From Craterostigma plantagineum (taxonomy: Eukaryota; Streptophyta; Magnoliopsida; Lamiales; Linderniaceae): DNA of 64,000 bases. The stretch lies in contig JAPQWV010000661.1 in NCBI GenBank assembly GCA_027422505.1, positions 1 to 64,000 of the forward strand, in the 5' to 3' direction. A model generated the notes under the pieces. The model saw only the letters and a list, made by a program, of their open reading frames with translations, searched no databases and was not told the origin of the DNA. Position numbers and translations under genes: made by a program. Positions 34,300-46,495 of the stretch are shown here, piece by piece (position 1 is the stretch's first letter; each line of letters starts with the position of its first letter).

Positions 34300-34488
34300 T
34301 GTATGATAACATCCTTTGTTGGTATAATAATCGCGTCTGATGGTACAATAATATGAAAGTTGTTTTGCGATTTTAAAGAAAGGTTATTTTCGACATTTCA
34401 ATGTTTGGGGTATTAAACGGGAAACTTTTCGCAGATGGGTACTGATCAGGAATAAATAAATTCAGTGGTATTTAAGAGGAATTTACCC
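34300..34488 (-). repeat. Right terminal inverted repeat of the Mutator-like element
   Basis: Its reverse complement matches 2249-2445. It is followed by TTCATTTAG (34489-34497), the right 9-bp target duplication. Confidence 0.85.
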
Positions 34489-34497
34489 TTCATTTAG

Positions 34498-37380
34498 TGT
34501 ACTTTCAACCTGCAACGCAAAGTATACTTAATTTGTCTAGAAATTCACTTACAATGCTTTTTTTATACCAATCCACTAATTCGATTTTCTAAAGTAATTT
34601 TACTTTAGGCTCTTTAGTTTGTATACATTATATAATTTTTATCTAGAGATAATAATCTTGGTATGTTACAAATAATACCGTCAGTTCAATTACATATCAT
34701 ATTGTAGTGGATACTATCTCATTTGGGTTAATCGAAGAAAATGTCAGGAGTAGCTCTGCCAAGTGTTCAGCTACCGTATGAAGCGACACTATAATATGAA
34801 AATGGGTTAATTCAGAATCGGGCTGTATAACATATTTTCAATATGTGTTCAGGCCCTTTTATAGTTTCTACTAGGCTCAAGGACCTAATTTCTGAAACTA
34901 TTAGAAAGAAAGACCAACTCACTGTAAATGACATTTCTACCCTTCATATTTGCCAAAATTACACCAATGTGCCATCGTATGTCCCAAAAAGCACAAATCA
35001 CGTTCAACAAAGACTAAACTTTACGATCTAAAAGCAGGCTCAATCTCGACGTTAATGACCGAATAAGGTTAAATCGATGATAATTTCCTATAGGAGTCAA
35101 TAATCAATGAAAATTTTGAAGTCTATGATGAAATAATGTATTGAAAGTAATTCGAAATCTCGTTGAAACAAGGGAGAATATGGTCTCTAATGACCGAATA
35201 AGGTGAAATTGAACGTGGGTCCTAATAATCAATGAAAATATTGATGTTAATCGCGAAGAAATTTTATGCGGCCTATGATTGAAGCTTTTGCTAATAAAAC
35301 GCTCGCTGAGTAATACCTTATGCATTCTGGTAAGACCTTATGCATTCTGTATTGCTAATAAAACACTCGACGGGTACCCGTTTGTGCATTCTGGATAGCA
35401 CTTTATGCATTCTGCATAACACTTCTTGGGTAGAAAGACACTAAGAAGAATAGATAAAAAAAACTACCGACGACACCCAAAAATCAATGAAGCCACTAGG
35501 ATCTCCCACATTATTGATCGAATATTGTAAAATCGACCTCGATTTCTCATGGATTTTCATAATCATCGAATATTTTTGAAGTTTGTAATGGGGTAATACT
35601 TCAAACTCAATTCTTACAGGAAATCTCTATTTTAATGGTCGGATAATGTAAAATCATTCAATTTGTACATGGGCTCTAGTAATCGACGAGAATTATTGGT
35701 GTTAACGAAGAAGAGATCGAAGATTGAAACATTTTAAATTATATGCTACATGCGTAACACTTGATATAACATTATAACAAAAGTGATGTATAGCATAACT
35801 TATATTGCTGCGAAACACATTATTCAGAGAAAGTAACAATTCATTTAATCATAGTGAGAATGTTATATAAGTCGCCAACGACCCTAAATAACAGCTGGGA
35901 GCCGCTGAAATCTCGACGTTATTGGCCGAATTAATTTAAATCGACATCAATTCTCATGGGTCTTAATAACAAAGGAAATTTGTTGATGTTTGTACAAAAA
36001 TATTACTTCAAATCCAATTCGAAAATCTAGTGGTGGAATCTCAACTTTAATTGTTTGAGAAATAAACTCAGTTTGATTATATATCTTAATAATGCATGGA
36101 AAATCTGAAATATGAACGTAGTAACACTTTTTGTAGTAATTATAACACATGTTCATGTAAAAACACTTATTAAGAATGTTCGAGAAGGTTCTGGACTGTC
36201 AGAGAAGTTAAGAACCATCAGAAAATTATAACATGATTTTTTTAGAGTAGTACCACAATACCTGCAAATAATACCACATGTTTGATAGAAAGGAACAATG
36301 CCAACCGAATTTATGACACATTGTTTGGTACAGATACCACAAAATACGCTTTTCACTATATCATTATTAGACTAATTTTCTTCCTAAATGAACTTTTTTT
36401 CCGAATGTATAAGATTTATGTTCATGTAAGTATGTGATTTCATGAAGTTAAACCACCAAATCCTTTAAAAGACATGATACGCGAATGTTGATTTCAATAT
36501 GTGAAAGTTTATATTATAGTCATGTAAACATATAGTCATTCATTCCAAAACATAGACTATCATATCCTCCAATGGAACATAACATTATGAATTATATCAT
36601 GAACGTATTCAAAGTTCGACATTAACCACGAATAACATTTTATAGATCATAAACCCTAAACTCGAAACCTCGAACAAAAGATTCGAGGCTCGAACCCTAA
36701 ACCCTGAACTCAAAACCCCGACCGTAACAGTTTAATAATGATCAGTAACATACGAAGAAGAGAAAAAACATCAATGGATATGTAGGTAACAAGGCACTAC
36801 AATACGAGTAACACGATACATAGTCACACTAACAGTTTAATATGTATAGAATTAGTTTAGGTTATGATTTTCCATTTCATATTGTAAACACGCTACATTC
36901 ACAAAAATATATGAATTTATGAAATTTTAAACAAAAATATATTACTTTCGGCAAAAAATACGTGGATGCTATGTTAGAATTGAAGAAGTTAATGTTAATA
37001 GTAAGAAAACAAGTAGGTCTCTTATTCAATGATCATACTTATACAAAATTGATTCTACTTACTGAAAACATTGTGAATATGAACTATTAGTTGTTAATTA
37101 ACATGGTCGACCTAACATAAATGATTCAACAAAATTATTGACATCTTCAATTAATCTTAAGCGTATACCCTAAATTATATACCCTAACTATTATCCTCTA
37201 ATTTGTAAATTGTAAACCATAAAATATAATTTAAAATATACCATAAACCATGTTAGGAAGAACGTACTGTGAAAATCTTAGACCCAAACTAAACGTATAC
37301 CCGTCTACACTATCCACAAACTATAACAATTCTGGTAACACATAAACCTATAATTAGTAACAACTACACAAAGATAATCT
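34498..37380. repeat. AT-rich intergenic DNA with a degenerate ~125/~430-bp repeat family
   Basis: No gene recognised. A phrase like ATCTCGACGTTAATGACCGA recurs with changes at ~35043, 35184, 35501, 35622, 35910 and 36037. The copies form pairs ~120-140 bp apart that themselves repeat every ~410-460 bp. GTAATAC / TTATGCATTCTG words repeat at 35315-35430. From 36240 onward the DNA is A+T-rich, with a short telomere-like scrap (AACCCTAAACTCGAAACC) near 36655. Short open frames here (34843-35031 and others) have no recognisable content. Confidence 0.55.
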
Positions 37381-39345
37381 ATGCTTGATTTTATTTGGAC
37401 TCTCCCGCCTAAAATTCATCTCATTTTGGTTTTCCGGCCCGAAATTTCACAGACCATTTAGTAACATATTTAGGCAAAATAGTAACAGAAAAGCATATAC
37501 TAGTAACAGATCCTGGAGATTTTACAATCCCGCCAAAACGTCCTTTCATGGCCTTCTCCAGTTTAACTGTCTTGAGCTTTCTCACAAATGCGGGGCAACC
37601 CCAAATTCTAATGTGATTCAAGCTCGGCGTCCTGTCCATATCTGATAAGGAATACGATCGACTGACTTTATAGGAGATCTATTTAGATGTGTGCTGCTCT
37701 TAATAGGGCATGACCCCACAACAATATGGGCAGGTTTGTATAACTTAGTATAAATTTAACCTTATCCAACAGAGTCTGATTTTTGCCTTTGGACACACCG
37801 TTCAACTGCGGTGTTCCAGGCGGTGTCATCTGTGAAATGATCCCATTCTCTTTCAAGAACTCGTCAAACTCGAGGCTCATGTACGCACCGCCTCGATCCG
37901 ATCGATTCGGCTTTAATGCTCTTTCCAGTCTGATTTTCCACCAAAGCCTTGTACTCCTTGAACCATTCAAGAGTATCAGACTTGTGCTTCATGAGATACA
38001 CCTTGCCAAAGCGAGAGTTGATCATCAGTAAAGGTAACGAAATAATAGAAGTTACCGCGAGCCGCTACCCGAACGGTCCGCAAACATCCGTGTGGATCAA
38101 ACCGAGAAGTTTTGCGGCTCTCGTGAAAGTCCCTGTAAAGGGCTACTTGGTCATCTTTCCTAGGATACATGATTCGCAGGTCGAACAGGGATCATACCCA
38201 AGCGGCTTAATAACGTCGGTTTTCTCCAACTCAAGAATCTTCTATTCTCCAGCATGACCGAGCCGAAGATGCCACAACAGTCTCGAGTTCGACTCCAATT
38301 TTTGTTTGTTGGTGATTGCATTCAGAGATTTTGTTGTATCTTCGACATTTAGATAATACAATCCATTCAGTAAACTTGCACTTCAGACGCAATTATTTCC
38401 AAAATAAATATTGCATATATTATTACTAAAACAGAACTCCGTTTCCGCTCAAAACGGGAAAGCAATAAACTATGTCTAGTAGATAAGACGAGAGTGTTCT
38501 TGATCCAATGTGGGTCGCCGGCACACTATGTCTGCTTCATATGTTGATCATGATCTCTTGGTCCGCCAGCTTCCTATTTCGTTCCAAACCCTGGTTCCAA
38601 ACATAGATGTGAGCACTAGCTCTCGAGTCGTAAAATCCACGACGCGGCATATACCGTCATACAATGATTAATTTCTAAAACGTAAAGTTCTTTACCTGAG
38701 GCGGCTAGCTTCGGGCAATCGCGCTTCCAATGGCCAAGCTCATTGTAGCAAAGGCATTTGTCCATCGGTTTGGAGCCTTTAAACACGTTCTTCTTGGCCT
38801 TGCCTTATGAAATTCGTCCTTTGGGATTAGTCGACTTGTCTGACTTTTTATTTAACTCGACCATCGAGTCTTAGAATTCGTGACAAGAACAACTTCCTTT
38901 CCTTTCACCTCTTCATCTGAGTCTGCGCCACCGACAACTGGTTCATGTTCAGATTAAAATTCATAATGAACGAATTGAATGAAGGTGGGACCGACTGAAG
39001 TATAAGATCATTCGGGAGCTCATTTCCATGATAATGTCCAGTGCCTCGCGTCTCACCATCCAATCGATCATCTTTAGCACATGCTCTCCGACTTCACTAA
39101 CCACAGCCATTTTGCAATGAAATAGTTGTTGAGTTACCCTGTGTCTCCCGGAGACGGCACGTCCCCGTGTATGGTGCGGAACAAAAATTTTCCAGGTTCC
39201 CCAAATGCCCTCGTAGCCCGGGTCAGAATAGTAACACGTAGACACTTAATAGGGCGGGTCAAGCCATAGAGATTTACCAGTTGACGCGAGTGGCAGATCC
39301 CCGTTCTATTCTTCAAGACTACATCGGTGGTTGTGGATGACACTA
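37380..39345 (-). pseudogene. Truncated Ty1/copia gag-integrase relic
   Basis: Minus-strand order from right to left: gag N-terminal region (~39345-38961, with EVGEHVLKMIDWMVRREALD), and zinc knuckle CLCYNELGHWKRDC (38715-38756, C-x2-C-x4-H-x4-C intact). Integrase follows, with ARGNFYYFVTFTDD (~38060) and RSDRGGAYMSLEFDEFLKEN with TPPGTPQLNGVSKGKNQ (37970-37683), then SLNHIRIWGCPAFVRKLK (37639-37421). The catalytic Glu expected in GVSERRN is Lys (37788-37790). RT and RNase H are missing and no LTR pair was found. An old, 3'-truncated copy with many shifts. Confidence 0.85.
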
Positions 39346-39904
39346 AATCGTCACGCCGGCCTCACAATGTACCACGGATTCAGTTCTCTAAAGATGGCTA
39401 GAGAGAACCGAGCCATCACGTGGGAGAAAAGTGTGTGCGTTCGGTGTGTGTTTTGTGCCTTAGTAATTTCGAAAATCACTCTCTAAATTATGAAATAGAG
39501 CTGCCCTATTTACAATGATTAGGATCGAAATCTTCACCCATTCAAAGGTTTGAGATTTTTGATTTTACTCCTAAAGGTTTTCAAGAGTTTTTGCCATATA
39601 TATCTCTTCCCTTTTGAATTCAAAATTCCTACAAGGAAACTTACCATAACTAGACAACTGACTTAAATACCAATTCAAACTAAGTGTCTTTAAAATGGTA
39701 TTAAATTCGAAATTTAATCCTAGACCAAATTCGAAATTTCCAACATAAAACAAATAATATTCCAAATATATTATATCCGTATTTATATGTAATTTTTGAA
39801 ATTGCTTCCCAAGGTAAAATTCAAAAATCAGCTTAGGGTTAAATTCCAATTTTACCATCAAGCCTTTCCAGCACTTGGCCAAGCCCAAGTCTTAAAGTTA
39901 GTTT
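39346..39904. other. Non-coding stretch between two copia relics
   Basis: No gene. The part at 39346-39480 may be the 5' leader or LTR of the minus-strand relic (reverse complement CGGTTCTCTCTAGCCATC), but no primer site was found. The rest is AT-rich. Confidence 0.4.
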
Positions 39905-40925
39905 CCGTTGACCTCGTTATCATAGAAGACGACGAACTTCTGGAAGGTGAAGATTATCAAAGAGACATCCCAAGACTACCAGAGTTGATCGCACAACGAG
40001 CAGTGTCCCCCACCAGAGAGATGCCAGGGACCGTTCGGATCGACACGTCGTGGGAAAACATCAGAATAGAGATACCCTTCCTAGAAGAAGTCAGTGAAAA
40101 TATTTGGAGGTCACCGGATAGAGTCAAGAAGCCGGATGAGTTCGAGCTGAGAGGGATCTCTCACTGGGATCAGCAGAAGAAAATGACGTATCTATGGATG
40201 CTGACCCAACTAGGACCGGACGTAAGGCTCGTACCTCCCCACCGATGAAGTATATCATCTTTATCAGCTGTACGTGGAGAAGTAAAAGGGTCCTCAGGGC
40301 TTCATCAAGAAAGAAGGTCTCGAAGGGCTCTACCGGTTCATGATGCGACAAGTCAAGTACTTCGCCGCACACGACCTTCAGATGGCTCTGGAGAGCAATA
40401 TGAAGAAGGTCAACATGGCCGAACCACTCAACAGAGGACCTGAGATCGAAGGGCTTCCAAGCAGTCATATTCACATCAGTTCGGTCCTAGGCATCACCTA
40501 CAACAATCCAATTGCCAAGAAGACTAGGATGATGCTGAAGACAGAGATTAATTAGTTTTGCGACGGAACGCTCAAGGTCGTCAGGAGAAACATCGAGCAG
40601 AGGTCGGAAGAGATCAACCGAGACACGATGCTGAGGATCCACCGGTTCGTGAGAGAACAGCCGCTACTGATGGAATTGCTGGATGACATAGAGTAGCGCC
40701 TCAAGCTCAGGGAGACGGTTAGAGACTATGAGCATGCGCTGGGCTTGCGCAGATCATACTACGCCCGATAAGGACGAACAGCGCGGGGACGCAATCAATC
40801 ACAAAGGGGGAGAATGTAGGATACTATTTCTAATTGTGCTTGATTTCATTAGTCGTTCTTGTAACTTGGGGCGTTTTGTATAGTAGTCCTTAGATTAGGA
40901 ATAGTTTGATATATACCAAGCTTGT
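39905..40925 (+). pseudogene. 3' end of a Sirevirus-like element: env-like C-terminus, polypurine tract and partial LTR
   Basis: Aligns by eye with 53420-55350 of the Sirevirus-like element to the right. Shared parts include FELRGISHWDQQKKMTYLWM, the LYRFMMRQVKYFAAHDLQMA region, and a polypurine tract AAAGGGGGAGAA (40803-40814). An LTR start TGTAGGATACT follows at 40815 and stays similar for about 110 bp. It lacks ~170 bp present at 53740-53910, has internal stops (40555, 40695), and has no upstream gag-pol. A truncated relative, not a duplicate of the intact locus. The hAT MITE at 54174 is absent, giving an empty reference site. Confidence 0.85.
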
Positions 40926-42148
40926 TTTGGGTTGAGGAGGCATAGCCCTTTCGACAGTTTTCTGAAAATTGTATTTCTTCCCATTTTATAGATCTTCGAG
41001 TTGTAATATTAACTACTAAAATTGGTTTATATTAGAACAGTTTCGTTGATGGGTTTATCTTCGATTTTGCACTGAGGATTAAATAATACGATAAGTGTGA
41101 AGGTTGGAATAACTATTTATTATGTCAATTTATAATCATAATGATTATTATACAATTTTCAAACTCTATTATCTTTTTATTTATTTTATATTTTTATCTA
41201 ATATTTTAAACAAGTAAATGTCTTATTTGCAATTTTAAAACATCAAACGCATTTTTACATTCGACGTAAATTTGCGTTTGAAACAGAAAAGAGAAAGCAA
41301 CGCATTTTGCGTTTGCGTTGCAGTATTGTTGGAGCAGTTTTACTGTATTTTTGCGTTTGCGTTTTGCAATACTATTGGAGATATGCAAATTCCAGTTGGT
41401 GGTATGTATGCTTTTGGGTTTTCCACATATTGATCCAATTAATTTATTGGAAAATTTAGCTTAACTCCCGTCAGGTAAAATTTATTGCAACTAACCCTCA
41501 TGTTAGAAATATTTATCAGTTAAGGACCAACTGGAAACATATCTATAACTTAAAAACAAATTGGACAAAATAACCCATGAAACTCTATAATTACGATTTA
41601 CCAAGATTTTAACTTTAAATAATAAGAAATCCTATTAAATCCAGCGAAAGAACTCCAAAATTGAACACTCGATCGAACACCCATGATTATCTCCACCTCC
41701 ACGGAACGATTTATACGCTCATCTCTCTTCTGATCCCGGCATGACATTTTTATTTCTAATTTTGACCAAATCGTCCAAACCTTTCCTAACCATTTGCTTT
41801 GTGTTAGCATTCGATTTGTTACTTGATTAGGGTTATTACGTTTAGATTTGAATTATTAGATCTTGATTATTGCATTTATGACTATTTTTTAGGTTTTTGC
41901 TCGATTATGACTTTTTGAAGTCTAATCTGGGTCTTTTCTTTTCATTTTCTGGGGTTCTCGTGGTTTTCAATTAGAAATTACGATTGTTATTTTTAATACG
42001 CTCTCTGTTTATTTTTGGTACATCTTGCTTACAAATTTAGTACAATATATGCATTATAATGGTACTATTCTCTTTAATACACGATTAAATAAAATAAGAA
42101 AATACAACCGAACAAAAGTATCTACGTTACTGCATCAACGAAAAATGA
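40926..42148. other. AT-rich stretch without a recognised gene
   Basis: Contains a clean hairpin at 41244-41280 (CAAACGCATTTTTAC / GTAAATTTGCGTTTG) followed by TTGCGTTTGCG-rich words to ~41370, possibly a degraded MITE. Nothing else was identified; the left end of the Sirevirus-like element A lies at or near 42130. Confidence 0.4.
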
Positions 42149-42405
42149 CTAATCCATACTGAAGTGCCTATTCCCAGTGTTACTCACCCCAAGCATCTGA
42201 TTGAGCTTCTCACAGTTCCACTCAATTTTCTTACCCAGAACATATAAGGTTATCACAATGTCAGAATCGCTCTCTTCATAGTCTAGGTTGGAATAGAAGA
42301 GTTTGACAGCTTCAGGGTAGTCGGACCTATTGATACTAAGAAATTTTTGCCACCCAAATCTAATGAGCCAAGAAAGAGCAGTACATGAGGGGATCTCAGC
42401 AAACA
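42149..42405 (-). pseudogene. Env-like ORF of Sirevirus-like element A, distal piece
   Basis: About 85 minus-strand codons (containing SCTALSWLIRFGWQKFLS and NCEKLNQMLGVSNTGNRHFS). They continue in the same reading frame from the piece at 55596-56153 once the inserted element (42406-55595) and one copy of its 5-bp duplication are discounted. The frame stops at 42149 and no polypurine tract or LTR follows, so element A is truncated on this side. Confidence 0.75.
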
Positions 42406-42757
42406 TGTAGAGTATCGATTTTAATTGTGCTTGATTTCATTAGTTGTCCTTGTAATTAGGGGCTTTATGTATAGTAGTCCTTAGATTAGGACTAGTTTGA
42501 TATTTATACCAAGTTTGTTTGGTATAAATAGTTGTACACACATTGAGTAATACACAAGAAAATTAGAGAATCAATCCGAAACGCTGCCGAATTCAATTCT
42601 AGAGAGAGAAACATCAAAACTTTCTCACACTAAAGGGATTCTCTCTCGTGTTCTTCAAGTAAAGGTTTTCGATCGAAATTCATATTTCAATAATTCTAAT
42701 CGATTTCCTTAGAATTTATGTCTAGGATTGATTGTGTTGACTAATGAGGACCTAACA
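42406..42757 (+). repeat. 5' LTR of Sirevirus-like element B (352 bp)
   Basis: Sister of 55244-55595. TATA box candidate TATAAATAG at 42523-42531 (55361-55369 in the 3' copy). Confidence 0.95.
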
Positions 42758-42759
42758 AT

Positions 42760-42771
42760 TGGTATCAGAGC
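42760..42771 (+). other. Initiator-Met tRNA primer-binding site of element B
   Basis: TGGTATCAGAGC two bases after the 5' LTR, the usual plant Ty1/copia primer site. Confidence 0.92.
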
Positions 42772-43670
42772 AGATTCGTTCTGTTTTGAATCTAAATTGT
42801 TAGAATTCGGATCGAAATTTATATTCTAGAACTGTTCACGCGAAGAACAGTTTTGGCTCGAAATAGTTTTTCGATCTGAATTGCCTAATTCTGTGAGTAT
42901 CTGATTTGATTTTGATGTTCTTGTGTTTGTTCTAGCAATAGAAATCGATGGCGATTAGATCCGTAGAAGTTTGAATATCAATTGAGCACAATAGATCAGA
43001 TTTGAATCATTACTGTTCGCGCGAAGAACAAACTTGAACACAGTTTGATTTTGATTAAAATTGACATATTTTGCTTCATAATGTGTTTAATTGTCTGTTC
43101 GTGCGAATCAAACCTCTGATTACGAGCAGAAATCTGAGATTTCATAGTCTAATTCATCGTTATTGGTTGAATCAGGGTTAATTAGGGTTCTGATTGTATT
43201 CGCGGAACTTCAATTTTTCTCGCTAAAGTTTTCGATGAGAAATTTCTCGATCGCAAAACTCCGCGCGAAAATTTTTATCGATCAGAACACTAAGTCAGCA
43301 CTAGAATCGTCTGTACCAAGAACGATTTTAGTAGAAGAATTTTTCGAGAGTTATTTAGCGAAAACTTTTTCGACGAAGACCTGTTTTGACCTTTGCGCTT
43401 GCAAAACTTACCGTCGAATTTTTCGGTTAAAACTAATACAGTTTGACCAAGCGGAATTACTTTCGATCGAAAAACTTTTTCAGTCAATGAATTTATTCTG
43501 ACTAACCAAGAAACCTACTTTAAGTACTGTTTCTTGCGATCGAAATAAATTCACGATCAAAAAATTTTTCTCGATTGAAAGTATTTGCACAAATTTTTCT
43601 CGCTCGAAAATTTTCTCGCTGACACGGCTACTCCTCAAATTCCCGCTACTAGGCGACTTAAGGAGCCTAG
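42772..43670 (+). other. Leader of element B, rich in CTCGATCG-AAA words
   Basis: Non-coding leader. TCTCGATCG / CGCTCGAAAATTTT words recur at 43180-43620; the same vocabulary reappears between pol and env-like at 50206-50640. The open frame 43163-43501 is a by-product. Confidence 0.6.
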
Positions 43671-46470
43671 GTAGTACTCTATCGAGGAAAAGGCCCGCAC
43701 GAAGGCTGATCTAACAGCCATGAACACACTCATGCAAGGCATCCCTAGTGATAGAAAGATAGACAGCCTCCCGACGGCTAAGGGAATGTGGGATGAGTTG
43801 CATAGGATGATGCAGAGGACGGAAGTAGGCATCAAGGTCAAAAAGGCAAATATTGTCACTGCTTATGACTCCTTCAAAGCAAAGCCAGAGGAGAGCCTAT
43901 ACGATGTATATCAAAGATAACTCACTCTTCTCAACGAGATGGGGAAGATAGAAATCTCGAAGACAAACATGGAAACAAATATCACATTTCTATCCTCTCT
44001 GCCCTCTGACTGGAAAAGGATATCTACTCAACTTAGACAAAACAAAGATATGGAAGAGCTGGATATTCATGCAGTCTTTGATAATCTCGCTGAACACGAG
44101 GAAGATGTTTGCGAGACTCAGAGAGAGCAGAAGGGCAAGCAGGTTGACAACACCGTTGCTCTAGTCTCAGAGAAGCATGGAACAAAGCCTCGCAAAGAGA
44201 AGATCGTTAGGCCTCCCTTCTCATCAGAGTCAGAAGAAGAATCAGAATCAGACGTCGAGCCAAGCATGAAGGCACTAGGGAAGCAGTTGGCCGTAATCTG
44301 AAAAATGATGAGCAAGAAATACTTCAAGAAGAAGTCTTCATCCTCGGCCAACAAACTTCGGACCTCAAGCTCGAAGAACAAGGAACATGCACCAGAGAGC
44401 TCCGAAGTCAAGAATACGAAAGAGCCCAACAAATGCTTCAACTGTGGCAAGCCTGGTCATTTTGCCAGAGAATGCACTCTTCCCAAGAAAGAGATGCTAA
44501 TTAATACTCCAAGAAGCTTCAACTCACGAAGCAGAAGGAAGCAGGAGTAGCCCTCATGGCAGAGTAGGACCATTGGCTTGAAAACACGTCTAGCTCTGGA
44601 GACGAGATCTTGCCCGCATGGCACGTCTTGACGACGAAAGCGACGCCGAAACATCCAACCAAAAGGACGAAGATAATGCGTCCACCTCATCACAAGAGGT
44701 AGACCCTTCTTCCACATTATTGACCATGTTAGAATCATATCGGGAACAATATGCTAACATGAAACATGAGCAGAAATGTATTAAGGAAGTAGATGATAAA
44801 CTTTCTAGGTCTTAGGAGAAAATAAAGAGCCTCGAATCAAAACTTAGAAGCTCTAGTGCTAAAATAGAAGAACTTACTAAGAGCCTACATTCTAGAGAGA
44901 CTAGTCAACCTCAAATAGGACAGCATAGCGAAAAGATTAAGGAATTAGAAGATAGGCTAGCAAATAACTACAATTGTTTGGTTAGGAATCTCAATGAGAA
45001 AGCCACCCTAAATTGTAGGATAACCGAAGCTACCACTTAGATTACTACTTAGAGGCTCAATTAGAAATATCTAATGCGAAGGTTAGTGAGCTTAGTAAAG
45101 AACTTGATGCCTGTCAAGCCGCTAAACTGACGGTAGAAAATAATTATGCTCTCCTAGGTGAGGAATGCAAGAAGTTATATGCAAAAATTAAGAAATTAGA
45201 TGATATTCTTACGCGTAGGGGACATTCTGAGCAGACGATATTTCTAAACCAGCCCAAGGATACAAAATTCTATAATCCAATAGAAGGCATAGGTTTCACT
45301 AACCCACGTGTTCTACGGAAGAAAGAAATATATGATATTAAGAACATGGGTTTAGGAGTAACCTCTCTTAGAAAGTACTTTAGATTCGTCTAAGAGTAGA
45401 GCCTCACATGGGCCTGAAATTCCCTTTGACTACACAGAACTAAATGAAAGAGACAAAAATATGAAACCATCTTTAACACCTATCTCTCATTTAGTTCAAC
45501 CTCCTGGATCTCGAACACACTACGAGGAAGTCAAAGACGTTGATTATAAAAATTCTCTCTACAAACCTCCTATAATAAAACAGATAGAGGAAGCTCAAGA
45601 CAAATTAGATAAAGAAAGAGAGAATTTCGAAGCTGAAAAGAAAAGGTTCTTAAAAGTGATGGAAAATATCAAAGCTTCCTCACCCTCCCAAACTACTTCT
45701 CACGCTACTATGCAAAGCGTGAAAATCAAAAAATCACATTCGAAAGATCAAAAGTGCATTGATAATTCTGTTAAAAGTGCTAAGACTAAATCTATTTTAC
45801 CTACGTCTACAGGGAGCGTAGGGCAAGCACTAGAACCGAAGCCGAGAGTGTCTAGTATTAAGAAGGAGCTAGTAGATTCGAGTATATCTAAGAATGTTGC
45901 TCCTTCTGTACGAATAAATGAAACTCGTAGAAATAAAAGAGTCATTTCTTCGCTTCAAATAACTGCTTCTACATGTACTCTACAGCCTACCATTTTTAGA
46001 AGCACTAATTTCGAAATTGGCTCTACATCTGAAGCTAAAAATAGCCATTCTGAAACAAATGCCACTAGGAAGACCCGTAGGAAACAAGATCCAGCCATAA
46101 ACAAAGCATATGGCGCCGTGCATGCCTGTACTCACCTAAGGTATCCCGTAAAGATTGAGTCCCACAGGCACCTTAGGAGATTATCAAAAGAAAAGATCTT
46201 TTCCTCGACAAGCCTACCAAAGCATTTGTACGTGCTGAAATTAACCTTCCCTGCAAGGTTCAACCCAAATGGGTTCCTAAATCTTCGCCTAGGACAACAA
46301 AAGGCGAAAAGTCCAAGTCACCTAAAGAGGATACACCCAAACCCACTTCTCCGAAAGTGAAATGGGTGGTTAGAACTCCCTCAAGAAATAATTTAGGAAC
46401 CGTATCCGAACCTAAATCTATATCTGCTAATCAGAGAAGACCCATGCTTAAGTGGGTACCTAAAGCTCCC
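43670..46470 (+). pseudogene. Sirevirus-like gag with extended coiled-coil region (element B)
   Basis: Gag core: MNTLMQGIPSDRKIDSLPTA, then KGMWDELHRMMQ and SFKAKPEESLYDVYQR (stop at 43918). The same frame resumes through FLSSLPSDWKRISTQLRQ to a stop at 44299, then to 44550. The zinc knuckle CFNCGKPGHFAREC (from 44434, C-x2-C-x4-H-x4-C) is intact. A frameshift leads to a long Ser/Glu/Lys-rich, coiled-coil-like extension in pieces (44618-44815, 44820-45400, 45461-46360). Gag packages the RNA; such long extensions are typical of Sireviruses. At least five stops or shifts. Confidence 0.88.
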
Positions 46471-46495
46471 TAACTTGTCTTTGTAGATCCATCAT

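Larger units (their letters stand above)
2249..34488. mobile_element. Non-autonomous Mutator-like (MULE-type) DNA element, split by a retrotransposon
   Basis: The two ends are inverted copies of each other, starting GGGTAAATTCC on the left and ending GGAATTTACCC on the right. Each is flanked by an identical 9-bp direct repeat, TTCATTTAG (2240-2248 and 34489-34497). Terminal inverted repeats of ~190 bp plus a 9-bp duplication are the classical Mutator superfamily signature. Removing the 29.2-kb retrotransposon (4869-34043) and its duplicated target leaves ~3.06 kb with no transposase, so it must move in trans. The interior is mostly a minisatellite built on TTATACCAACAAAG. The motif is forward on the left and reverse-complemented from about 4780 onward, so the element looks like a fold-back. 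Family assignment rests on structure only. Confidence 0.85.

Noticed and set aside
36655..36730. Telomere-like AACCCTAAA words
   Set aside because: Only two or three imperfect units in AT-rich DNA, not an interstitial telomere array.
41244..41370. Hairpin and GCGTTTGCG-rich segment as a MITE
   Set aside because: No target duplication or matching outer ends could be fixed; left as an unexplained hairpin.
43163..43501. 112-codon plus-strand open frame in the leader of element B
   Set aside because: Composed of CTCGATCG-AAA repeat words; no similarity to known proteins, and gag begins later.
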